A stretch of 64,000 nucleotides of DNA from Septoria linicola. Its lineage: Eukaryota; Ascomycota; Dothideomycetes; Mycosphaerellales; Mycosphaerellaceae. The stretch covers positions 4,402,001-4,466,000 of the forward strand of contig CP099419.1 in the NCBI GenBank assembly GCA_024114885.1. Reading direction: 5' to 3'. The translations under genes and the position numbers were made by a program. Shown here one piece after another: positions 55,024-64,000 of the stretch (its first letter is position 1; every line of letters starts with the position of its first letter). The notes beneath the pieces were generated by a model. The model was given only the letters and a program-made list of their open reading frames with translations, made no database searches and was not told the DNA's origin.

Positions 55024-55829
55024 AACGAATGTGAGGCTTCAACAGAAAGCGCGAGAAGTACGAAGTCCAGCAACAGTGTCTTCTGCTCCCTTGTATAGTA
55101 TGCTTCGTATTCATCCATTCTTGCACACCGGTGTGATAGCGCGACGTTGCTCAAACGCATGATGGAATGCTCGAGGTCGCTATCTTGGGCTCATGCCTTG
55201 CTCGTTTTATCTATACGGGCGTCTCGACCTGTTCCGAGGAATGCTGCGCATGGCGGAAGCGTGGTGAGCACACGGCAAGATTGGCACCATTGTTTTCGAT
55301 GGACGTCGTGAGGCATGAATGCCGTCGTATCAGCCGACGCGTGAAGCATTTCTGCACGCGCGAGTACGCGGTCGCAGACTCGGCCGACCTCGCTTCATCG
55401 GCCATTGCACAATAGCATCAATTGGACTTGTCATGAGAACACCTGAGCTGGTCATGTTGATATCCCTTGGAAGACGCGCCGAGTAGTTCTACCACTTCAG
55501 CTGGCGAGGCTGTCGCACTGCTTGCGTAGTAACACAACAACATTGACCATTAAAGCAGCCATTCCATCAGAAGTCAGTAAGTGCGACAAATTCCATCACG
55601 ATGCCTCTGCGCCAAAGTCGAGCCATGGGCAGCCCAAGGCCAGCTTCCTCAAAGCTCTGAACGCCACGTCCTAGCCTGACTTCTTCTCGGACGCTCTCGA
55701 CGCCAATTTCAAAGACCAGAAGACGTGATTGAACATCTCAGAGCTCCCAGATGTGTCGGCCAAGGTTCTAGGTGTAGCTTCACTCTGCAGCATGACACAA
55801 TCTGCGCTGCCCGGTCGTGACAACATGCG
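55024..55829. other. Intergenic
   Basis: About 800 bases, with the promoter of the gene above at its left. Nothing else was supported. Confidence 0.35.
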
Positions 55830-57424
55830 ATGGTGCACGGTCCCGCAGCATGGAGAGCCCTTCCCGTCGTGCAAGCGCCAGCACCTCAGACAGCTGGGCA
55901 TATAGCTGTCCTGCTTCCCACTCCCTTTTCTGCCTCTTCTTCGCCAGTACTCCTCACTCAGACCCTCGGATTGTCCGATAACGTCAATCTCGCGAGTCAG
56001 CTCCATCTTGAGGGCGACTTCGATTGGATGATGGAGGTCGACTGGAGCACCTTCGACTGGTCTAGCTTCGAAGAGCTTGACGAGGCAAGGTGACTTTAAA
56101 AAAAGACACAAGCTAAAAGAAGGGCGAAAAAGACCAACAACCATACATGCCTTTCGTCCCCGGACAGTGGAGCTGGCTCGGCTCGGAGAAGCCCAGGTTC
56201 TCACGTGTCCTACGTCGGCTCCTTCCCACATGATATCTGTAATGCAAACTGCGAGTTCCACCGAAGATCGACACGAAAGTGGTAGCTGTGTGACGCCAGA
56301 GCCGAACAAAATATTGCGCGAACGTGCCGCGTCCCGATCGCATCCTGCGTTGCACAATCCCTAGATGCCCACATCAGGGCGCTTTCAGTCGCAGATACGA
56401 GTTGCAGCGCGATGTCGCAGCGAAACATGGCTCTAGCAAGTCTTTTCGATGTCCGTTCCCTGGTTGTTATCATGGTCCTGCGACCACTGCTTTCGCTCGC
56501 GCAGACAAACTCACTTCTCACATTCGAGCGGTCCACAACCACTAGGATTTAGCTGATTGCCCGATCACCGACTGCAGCAGACGGTCAATGCACATTGACT
56601 TGCTCGCGCGCCACATCGAGCTAGCGCATCGGCCTGACAATGATCGGCGCTGCAAAGGCCATAGTAAATGGCGGCAACATGTTCTATCGCAGATGTCCCT
56701 ATTGGCGCTGTACCGCCAGAGTCAATCTTAAGCAGCTAGACGAGCATATACTTAGCCACAACACAGAGGACCTCAATGCTATGGAGGCCTCACTGATGGG
56801 GGAGAACTATACGCTCTTCCGAGAATAATGCTGCCACAGTATATTGACCGGATGCTCTTGTCGGGTCTCATCGGTCTGCGTTGCTTGCCCAGTTTGCAAG
56901 AGAACGTGCAGAGATCATGAGGAATTTAGAGAGCACCTGGTCTCTGTTCACCTCCTGCACGAACACGAGTTCTTGCATTTCCGAGTCTGGCGAAGCGCGA
57001 TTACTGCAAAAGTACGTAGCAGTGCAAAGCTGGGCAGTCCATGGGATTGGGATGTTCTTTTCCGCGAGGACCTGAAAAAAATGTCCATCCTGCCAGCTCG
57101 ATGTGTCGAAATTGGCGCATCCGGGAGGGACATCATCTGTCCCTCCTGCGTGACACCCAAGAAGTCGTCGCCGAGCTAGCTATACCCGCACCGTCGGGAA
57201 ATCCTCCGCCTGTACCCGGCATTCAAGACTCACCCAGTCTTCGACGATCTGCGCACACTGTCAACTTCTTCTTGAGACATTTCGACTATCACGGCAACGG
57301 AGAGACAGAGCGCCATCGTAACCGGCCGTCGCACCCGCGGAGGAAGACTGATCCGTTCGCGGATCTTGTCGCGCGAAGTAGCGAATTGGCCTCACCTGTG
57401 AATCTCACACGTGGTCCCCTATGA
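55830..57424 (+). pseudogene. Decayed C2H2 zinc-finger gene
   Basis: Pieces of one fungal C2H2 protein appear in order but in changing frames. There is an acidic N-terminal piece (FDWMMEVDWSTFDWSSFEE, to 56093), then TPEPNKILRERAAS (56077-56364 frame), then fingers RCTIPRCPHQGAFSRRYEL and RCPFPGCYHG...DKLTSHIRAVHNH (56324 frame). A stop TAG at 56543-56545 follows, and in the same frame CPITDCSRRSMHIDLLARHIELAH. A shift leads to RRCPYWRCTARVNLKQLDEHILSH (from 56640), a stop TAA at 56826-56828, CPVCKRTCRDHEEFREHLVSVH, and another shift near 57160. With at least three shifts and two stops, no intron set rescues it. It was probably a DNA-binding regulator. Confidence 0.72.
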
Positions 57425-58157
57425 ATACTAGGAAACAGGCTCGAGCACGTTCTCATATGTTGTGGCGTTGGCGTTGGCATCGATCTTGCTCAGGAGCTAT
57501 TTGCACCTGTACTTACAGTCCTTACAGCTATTTCTTATCCGTGTTCTAGTGTAATCGATATATCAATGTACCGGCAGTTCTCGTACGTGTGGCTTTTCAT
57601 TAGTTGTACGGTCTCAGTGTGCACCCGGAAACGGTCTAAGTAAGACTTGTTTGCCAGGTCGATCCGAAGAGGTATAGTAAATCGAAACTTGCTTGTCAGT
57701 TGGACCTCAATCCTATCGTCCATGTTCGAAAAACATCTGAAGTTCTTGCATCAAGTGCACATATAAGTTTCGAGGCGCGTACCATCATTGTCGTTGATCA
57801 TCATGAGCTCTGTCTGGGGGGATATCAGGAGTCATTTCAGTTTGTTCTGCGGAGTGGAGAGTGAGAAAGAGTTCTATTACGATTACTCTTCTTTGGTACA
57901 CCCAGCTAGCCTGTACTTCGTCATCTTCCGCTTCTTCTAGCCTGGTTTCTTCACTGACTCGAATTCCTCAACCCTAAAATACTCGTGCTGCTACTTGCAC
58001 TCCTTTGCAGATAAAATGCTCTGATCGGTGACGCCGGCGCAGCGACTGGTGAGCCACCAGGCGTGCTGCAAGGTGACTCTATAGCATTTTCCCGACTTGT
58101 TCTCTTCGGCGGCGTGCTTAATCCAAAGTAATCACTTCCACTGTTCTCACGGCGCAG
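57425..58157. other. Intergenic
   Basis: About 730 bases between the pseudogene and the elongase 3' end. No supported feature. Confidence 0.35.
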
Positions 58158-60756
58158 TCACTTCCCGCTTCCGCCAGGAGGAGCGAAAGGTCTCTTCGTG
58201 GGCGATTGTGACCTTGATTGAGATCTGGAGTCTAGCTTTCGAGGCAACTTCGTGGGTGATTCTGTCCGCTTGCCGCCACTCTGTCCAGAAGCGGAAGATG
58301 TTGGACGTGCTTGCAGGGCATCGTCAGCCTTGTCTGCTGCTTCTTCTGCCTTGCTCGCGGCAAGGTCAATGATGGCGCCACTCTTGCCCATAGCATCCGT
58401 GTCCTCATCATCGAGGCTCGCTATCGAAGCGTACGAGTTATTGCCGAGCTTCGGCGCCGTGTTCTCCTTCTTTGGCTTCTGCTCTCGATCGCTATCCCAG
58501 TCAGCCGGCAGGCCATCTTTCACCCCCGGGCGAGATGCTTGCGAGGCTTCGAGGACGGCATCCTGCTTAATTTCGCTTTCGGCAGCTGACGTGTCGTCGG
58601 TCGAGGACTCGGACTTCTTGCTCTGCACTTGCTCCTTGATGTAGTCTGTGCCGTCCTTGTGGATGCGCTCCGCCTCAAAGTCGTCCTTGCTCTGCGTCAC
58701 GCTCGGGGAGTTGGCAGCAGTGTCTTCCTGCTCCACGGATTCGTTCGCGAGATCGTTCTCGCTCTTGAACCACTTGTCGTCTTCTGGTGTGTTTGCGCCA
58801 CTTTTCTTGTTCGATGCTGTTTGGTTACCAGGATTCAATTTGTCGCTTTCCTGCTTCACCTGTTCCGCAGCTTTCTTTCCGCCTTGTTGAGCCTTGCCAG
58901 CTACGTCTTTACCAGTCTGCTGAGCTTGTTGTGCCGCTTTATTCCCAGTCTGCTGTGCTTGCTGAGCGATGTTCTTGCCGGTTTGCTGTGCTTGTTGAGC
59001 GGCGTTCTTACCGGTCTGCTTCGCTTGCTTTGCGGTATCCTCAACTTGCTGCTTCACTTTCTTGACATTGTCCTCTCCAATCGCTTCCTTGGTCTTCTCG
59101 GCGGCTGCTCTGCCAGATTGCTTGGCCTTGGAAGCTGCATTGTTAATGCGGTTCTCCAGGTCTTCGATCTGGCCGCTGACTCTTCGGCCTGTCTTGTAGG
59201 TGCCCTCCTTGAAAGACTGTACATCGCGCTGCAGCTGCTCACGGACATCCTTGCGATCCAGCTTGGCAATCTTGTCTTCGAGCTTCTTTCCCGCTTCCTC
59301 GACTCTCTGCTCGGTCTTCTTCTCGCCTTCTTTTGCCGAGTCAATCACTTGTCTGCATATAAGTTAGCCCTGCATCCCTACTTGTTACGAATCGCGTTAC
59401 TTACCTAGCACCTTGAGAAGCGGTTCTTGGCTTTCCCCTCTTAAGGTAAGCCTTATAGAAGAATCTTCCGAACAAGAATGTAAGTGGGGCCAGATAGAAC
59501 AGGTTGAGATAAACCGCAAATGCTTCTCCAGAGGTGTCGAGGCAATCAGTGCGAGTCCAGTCAGTCCTCCAGCGTGTCTCGTATTTCGGCACACCCGGGA
59601 TCTGCTCCTTGAACTCTTCGATCTTCTGCTCCATGACTGCATTCAGAGGCTGATTCTGCTTGTCGTGTACCTTTTCAGCCAAGCCCTCCTCTCCAAGTGC
59701 TCTGAGCAGCATCTTTTTGCCCAGCGCTCCCCACGCGATCGCACTCGGCGTGGCGACGGCTTCTGAGACGACTGAAGTGGCAGACTGGACCTTTGATGTA
59801 GCGCTCGACGCAATGGCAGAGACGGTGTGCGCAATCTGGTATGGCGTCGAGATTGGGATGTCGTATTGGACGAAGAGATGCGCGGCGGCGTAAGAGGCGC
59901 CCCAGACGAATTGCGCGATTTGCAAAGAGGTCAAAGATCGCTTGATCGCGGTTGGCACTCGATAGCCCAGTGCGCTAAGGGTAAAGTAGGTGTACATCAG
60001 ACCGTGGATGAAGGAGTTGATGAAGACAAACATCCAGATGGGCGGGCTCATGTAGCGAATACCGGCCCACATGCACAGCATTGCGCCTGCGTGGTGGTAC
60101 GTCTGGAGAGTTGCGCTTCGCTTGCCCTTTGCCAGGATGATGAGGGTGTCGATGACCTCGTAGAACTTGCTCACATAGAAGATCCAGCCCCAGAAAGCCA
60201 GGCCCTCATTCCACAGACGACCGAAGTCTGTCGGATCTGGGTTTCCATCGTAGCCCAAGTGGATCAAAGTATTCTTAGCTTCCCAGATGTTGATTGTGGT
60301 GTTGAATGTCGCAGCGTCACCCAATCCTCGCGGACCATTGATCTTGCAGAGCGCATCTGCAACGCCTGCCAACCCATTCTCATTATTCAATCCTGGCCAA
60401 GTGTGCGCAACGGCTCGGCACATTGCCAGGAACGTTGCAGTCGAGTAGACGGTGAGGAGCGCATTGTGCAGTACGACAAAGTACTTGAACCATGCTTGTC
60501 TTGCGACTCTCCATGGCTTGTTGTTGCGCTTGCGATTGTACGCGTTGAGAAGGAAGACGGTGACGATGTAGGTGCTGGCGAAGATGATGGGCACCTGTGG
60601 CTTGAGGGCGAAATTGAAGAGATCCTTGTCGATGCCGAATGGCGCGCGGAAAGAGCGTTCCTTAACTGGCGGCAGGAGCGTGAGTGGCAGTGGCTCTGGG
60701 TTGAGTGCGCTGAGGGTGAAGGACGGCCATCGCAGGTACACCTGCGGGCCCGACAT
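58158..60756 (-). CDS. ELO-type fatty-acid elongase with long repeat-bearing C-terminal tail
   Basis: Two exons (60756-59405 and 59352-58158), over a 52-nt intron, give 848 residues. Residues ~1-445 are an ELO condensing enzyme of the ER membrane: about seven hydrophobic segments, FYVSKFYEVIDTLIILAKGK, and the active-site LQTYHHAGAM, then FINSFIHGLMYTYF. The usual HxxHH reads QTYHH, a variant first position. It should extend very-long-chain acyl-CoAs. Residues ~450-848 are soluble and charged. A helical part contains tandem 11-residue units around AQQTGKNAAQQ (about residues 559-617), then an acidic, Ser-rich stretch and a basic end (SPTKRPFAPPGG). The intron joins the two parts in exact frame, so both belong to one gene unless an alternative end at the first-exon stop is used. 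Confidence 0.85.
58853..59030 (-). repeat. Coding 33-bp repeats (11-residue units) in the elongase tail
   Basis: About five units of the form QQTGK-N/D-A/I-A-Q-Q-A. The best three are adjacent; flanking units diverge. Eleven-residue amphipathic repeats of this kind occur in LEA, synuclein and perilipin proteins. Confidence 0.8.
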
Positions 60757-61378
60757 GGTGGTGGTCGTGTCGCAGTAGTGCAGGATGTGTACGTTGTTGG
60801 TGTGTGCGAGCTGCTGTTCGAAGCTCGACGCGCGTGGGACGACGCGATCTGAGCTCAAATTGGGGGTGATGATGTCTTGTCGCCGATCCTTTTAGTAATC
60901 TCTATCGCATGGCCAATGCTGTACACGATCTCTCTCTCTGTACGTCTAGCCGCCGTCGCACAATAGGGAAAGACCTCGGCGAGTTGAGGATGTGAGTAGT
61001 GCAAGTGCAAGGAAATGGGCGAGAAAGTCGCCGCGTGTGTGGCTGGTGAGGAAGCTTTTCGTCCTTCGTTCTCGCTTCACGACCCAGCCAAATTGGAATT
61101 TCAAGGAAGCGCAAAGCACAACTCTGACCTCACACTTCTCTTTCCATTCACACGTCATCCATAAACAATGACGCTATTCTGGCCCGTCTGCTGCTGCCAT
61201 TTGCACCTCAAAGCCAGGCAGCGACAGCATATGTAGTACTGTCCTCCTATCATCGTAGGTCAATCAAGTCTCTCTCACCACAACAAACACCAAGCACCAA
61301 TCAATTCATCCATCCTCAGCCAAGACCAAACAACCACATCCACTTCCACTACTACCAATCAGACACACGCAGAACATC
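60757..61378. other. Divergent promoter region, elongase / small stress-type gene
   Basis: 620 bases between outward-facing genes. The part next to 61379 is C/A-rich without G, as in fungal 5' leaders (61260-61378). No gene was seen. Confidence 0.4.
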
Positions 61379-61745
61379 ATGTCCACGAACAAGGGCGGAG
61401 CTCAAGGTGAACGTGCCGCAGAGGAAGTCAAGGGCGGCGTCAAAGGCCTTCACGTATGCAGCATCTTTCAGTCTATCACCATATCGTACTCTCTAACATT
61501 CTGTACAGAACCTGACCGAAGGCATTCGCCACAACGTCAATGCCTTTGCCGACGATCTGATTGGCGGCAACAAGACTCACAAGTCCACTGGCTTCTCCAG
61601 CGACGCCAAACTTGCCGGCAAGGAAATCGAGCACAAGATCGGAGGCGAGAAGCCTGCTACTACGCCACACACGACTCCAGCTGGCACCAATCCTGCGGGA
61701 AGCCACGCTGACAACACGACGAGCTCCGCCAAGGCGCCTTTGTGA
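61379..61745 (+). CDS. Small hydrophilic protein, stress/CsbD-like style
   Basis: Two exons (61379-61453, 61509-61745) give 103 residues. It is polar, with Gly, Lys, Asn and Ala dominating (NKGGAQGERAAEEVKGGVKGLH, then NLTEGIRHNVNAFADDLIG, and a Gly/Thr/Pro-rich tail). The composition and the N-terminal pattern resemble small fungal stress- or starvation-induced proteins; there is no leader or membrane segment. I cannot name a family with certainty. The intron (GTATGC...TACAG, 55 nt) keeps frame. It is followed by a long repeat-filled region. Confidence 0.7.
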
Positions 61746-61934
61746 GGCACGATGCGTTGGAAGCAAGCCATCGACAGTGAGATTCAGGAGTGGCAACGAG
61801 TCGTATCGCGACCTATAAGCCCTTGAGAGACATGAGTGACGATGAGAGGAGATACATGATACCCCTATATAGATTCGAGAACGAAATGCAATGAAAGTCC
61901 TACCACTCTTAACGCTCTCGTCCCGCTCATGTTG

Positions 61935-62205
61935 ACGCGACTTCGTAAATGCCAAGTCGACCTCGTGAATGCTAAGGTGATCCTCATGAAGGCTAAGACG
62001 ACCTCGTCAGTAGTCGATTGACCTCGTTCGAGCTGACGCGACCTCGTAAAAGCTGGTGCGATCTCGTCCCAGCTGACGCGACCTCGTTAAAGCTGACCTG
62101 ACCTCGTTAAAGCTGACCTGACCTCGTTAAAGCTGACCTGACCTCGTCAAAATTGACCTAACCTCGTTAAAGCTGACCTGACCTCGTCAAAGTGGAGCTG
62201 ACCGC
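61935..62205. repeat. 20-bp tandem repeat array
   Basis: About 13 units with a 20-bp period. The consensus ACCTCGTTAAAGCTGACCTG is exact at 62081, 62101, 62121 and 62161, with 1-8 changes in neighbours (for example 62021, 62041, 62141, 62181). Units to the left are more degenerate, and one is 21 bp long. The region is not coding: stops occur in all frames or the frames are short. Confidence 0.9.
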
Positions 62206-62269
62206 GAAGACAACCACGTGTGTACAATGAAGCATTCCAGATGCTTGCCCGAGGTCAAGTGACCACGTC

Positions 62270-62835
62270 AATGCTCAACCGACCATACCAATACTAACTT
62301 AAAGCGACCACTTGAGAGAGTTTATCCGACCATTGGAAAAGCCAAGCCGACCACTCGACAACCCCGGCCGACCATTCACCAATGGTCATCATACTTACCA
62401 TTCGACAAAGGTCAACCGACCATTCCATTGACAGCCTGCTGACACGACCAATCAATGGAGCCAAAACGACCATTCAAGTCACTTCATCCTACCACAACCA
62501 CACTTCACTGAGTAAAGCCACGGCGACCACTTGATAAGCTCAAACGACCAGTCAGGAACGCCAAGCTGACCATTTCAATGCACTCATCCGACCGTTCGAC
62601 AACCTCGTCCGACCACTTTCTTCCCCACTGTCGAGAGGAAGGTCAAGGTCAACTGACCACTCCAACAAGAGCCAAGTCGACCATTCGATGCACTCATCCG
62701 ACCATTTGAGAACTTCATCCTACCATTCAGTAGGAATAAACCAACCACTCTACTTGTTGATCCAACCATTCGAAAAAGATCATCCGACCATTGCAAAAAC
62801 CAAGCCGACCATTCGACAAGCTTGCACGACTGGTC
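62270..62835. repeat. Degenerate ~21-bp array with core CGACCATTC
   Basis: More than 20 copies of a core CGACCA-T/C-T, mostly spaced 21-22 bp (for example 62663-62840), with variable linkers such as GACAAGCTCATC. A few spacings are longer. Core copies are clearer than linkers. It begins directly after the 20-bp array, whose GACCTCGT core is related in its first bases. No protein-coding support. Confidence 0.8.
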
Positions 62836-63276
62836 AGGTCAGGTCAGTAAAGCCAAGCCGGGCACTCACGCAGCTCATCCGTCGTTGCAGGCCAAAGGAT
62901 AAACCTCGCAGTCATCATACTCACTGTGCCTGCTTCGATATCAATCGCAAATGCATGATCAAGTGGAAATCAAAAGCGAAAGCCAGTACATGGTCATTGA
63001 TGGTCAATTGGTCTGTCATACCGTACAAGAAACCTTCCCATGCTTCTGATTCTTCTCCTCACCCTCTCTGTCTAAAGCGCCAGCCATGCCTGTGCCAGCT
63101 CGAAGGGTATACGCAAAAGTTTCCCACAAAAGCGCGCAGTGTGTAAAAGAACAAGTGGTTGATGTGTCAGTCAGTCGTGGTCGATCATGAATTGTTCCTC
63201 CTCCTTGAACATGCCTTCCCTCATCCTCCATTTTTTGTGTCAGTAGTGCTCGTGTCTCTTCTTCTGCTCCCGTTCC

Positions 63277-63999
63277 TCAAAAGCGAACGCCTTTCCGTTG
63301 CAAGTAGCTGCCAAGCAGTCCATCGAGTTGGCCCATCATGTCTTGCACACCCTTCCTCTCTTGGGTGAAGAGGTCAATCATAAGTGGGTGATTGGCTGCC
63401 ACAGGCTTGATGCCAGATTTGTCGTTGATCATGACCAGCATGTCTCGCACTTCACTGCCATCCTCTAGCCAGGCCTTCAAGCTGTCGTCAGACCATGACT
63501 GCTGTGACACAGTGGGAGAAGGTCTCGAGCTGGGCGGTGACAGCTGCGCCGACGATGATTTCGACGTGTTGCTATCCGTAGACATACCACGCCTGGGTGG
63601 CGAAGCCGGCTTTGCCACAATAGGAGATTTTGTTCCGGCCCGGGCGGCATCTCTCGCAGCCATGGCAGCCTTTTCTTGTGGTGGTAGAGGTGATCGTGCT
63701 GTTGGTGTGGAATCATCATCCTCATCGCCAGCCGCAACCTCATCCTCGCTTGGCTCAGCAGGATGCTCAATGATACTGGGCGAGCTACTCAGACTCTCTG
63801 GTCCTTCCTCGTCATCGCCTTCCTCCGCACCTTCCTCGTGGTAAGTGTTTGGAATGTGTATTGATTCCGTTCCATGCATGAATGTGTGGCTGGAGATCTC
63901 GACTGGACTCTCCGAGAGCCTATCGCCGTCCTTCTCTTGATTCTGGTCATCGAATGGATTTGCTGGCTCGTCCACTGGCGAGTCAAAGTCGTCGAGCTC
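63277..63999 (-). CDS. 3' part of a gene for an acidic, disordered protein (partial)
   Basis: The minus-strand frame is open to the right edge of the window, so the start lies outside. The visible 240 residues are Glu/Asp/Ser/Pro-rich and mostly disordered (EEGAEEGDDEEGPES). A compact C-terminal part follows: SDDSLKAWLEDGSEVRDMLVMIND, then HPLMIDLFTQERKGVQDMMGQL. This end looks conserved and helical. I do not recognise the family. Confidence 0.7.
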   Translation of the reverse strand, partial: ELDDFDSPVDEPANPFDDQNQEKDGDRLSESPVEISSHTFMHGTESIHIPNTYHEEGAEEGDDEEGPESLSSSPSIIEHPAEPSEDEVAAGDEDDDSTPTARSPLPPQEKAAMAARDAARAGTKSPIVAKPASPPRRGMSTDSNTSKSSSAQLSPPSSRPSPTVSQQSWSDDSLKAWLEDGSEVRDMLVMINDKSGIKPVAANHPLMIDLFTQERKGVQDMMGQLDGLLGSYLQRKGVRF

Positions 64000-64000
64000 C

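Noticed and set aside
59827..60852. Plus-strand open frame of 341 codons
   Set aside because: Antisense of the elongase exon; composition is a mirror of the membrane protein and no motif is present.
61935..62835. Short regularly spaced repeats, considered as a CRISPR array
   Set aside because: Period of 20-21 bp with no distinct spacer of fixed size, in a eukaryotic genome with no cas genes.
62688..63146. Plus-strand frame of 152 codons through the 21-bp array
   Set aside because: A 21-bp period gives a seven-residue periodicity by itself; the residues vary freely and there is no known repeat-protein pattern.

Overview
The window is fungal nuclear DNA, most likely from a filamentous ascomycete of the Dothideomycetes (the class is an inference from gene content and style). 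The evidence is many short GT-AG introns of about 45-85 nt with fungal CTRAY-like branch sites, a mixed-strand gene order without operons, fungus-only families (CmcJ-like, GH125, Crh1-type GH16, fungal lipoxygenase, EthD, fungal ELO) and housekeeping genes such as MAK16 and CTF18. Gene models were built by joining reading frames across GT...AG introns that restore frame and family similarity. No database search was possible, so all family names come from recognition.

Layout. 0-6.3 kb: 3' end of a zinc-ribbon gene, a secreted GH125 mannosidase, an SDR, and a secreted lipoxygenase. 7.5-13.6 kb: an NCS1 nucleobase-type permease divergent from a 2OG-Fe(II) dioxygenase, followed by a fused isochorismatase-like/AtzF-type amidase. 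This looks like a small nitrogen-salvage group. 13.7-24.3 kb: mostly housekeeping (CTF18 with an apparent frameshift, MAK16, a membrane protein, an Mme1-like mitochondrial carrier, a cupin, a GST-like protein). 24.3-35.2 kb: accessory enzymes (a CmcJ-like pseudogene with two nonsense codons, EthD, methyltransferase, GH88, BBE oxidase, SnoaL-like, UPF0303) and a secreted cysteine-rich protein. 37-45 kb: a GPI-type protein, two related single-pass membrane proteins, an unusual tRNA-Gly, and a gene with an in-frame stop. 45.5-55 kb: aquaporin, two GH16-type proteins, and a Thr/Ser-rich secreted protein. 55.8-57.4 kb: a decayed C2H2 zinc-finger gene. 58-61.7 kb: an elongase with a long repeat-bearing tail and a small stress-type protein. 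61.9-62.85 kb: two unusual short-period repeat arrays. 63.3-64 kb: the 3' part of a further gene.

Most striking: the tRNA-Gly(GCC) gene at 43057-43213 (minus) carries a normal 29-nt anticodon-loop intron and, in addition, a 57-nt D-loop insertion with GT...AG ends and a TTAAC branch-like motif. Removing both pieces gives a perfect 71-nt tRNA. Second in interest are the helically spaced ~20-bp and ~21-bp repeat arrays near 62 kb, the probable biuret/allophanate hydrolase fusion, and the elongase tail with 11-residue repeats.
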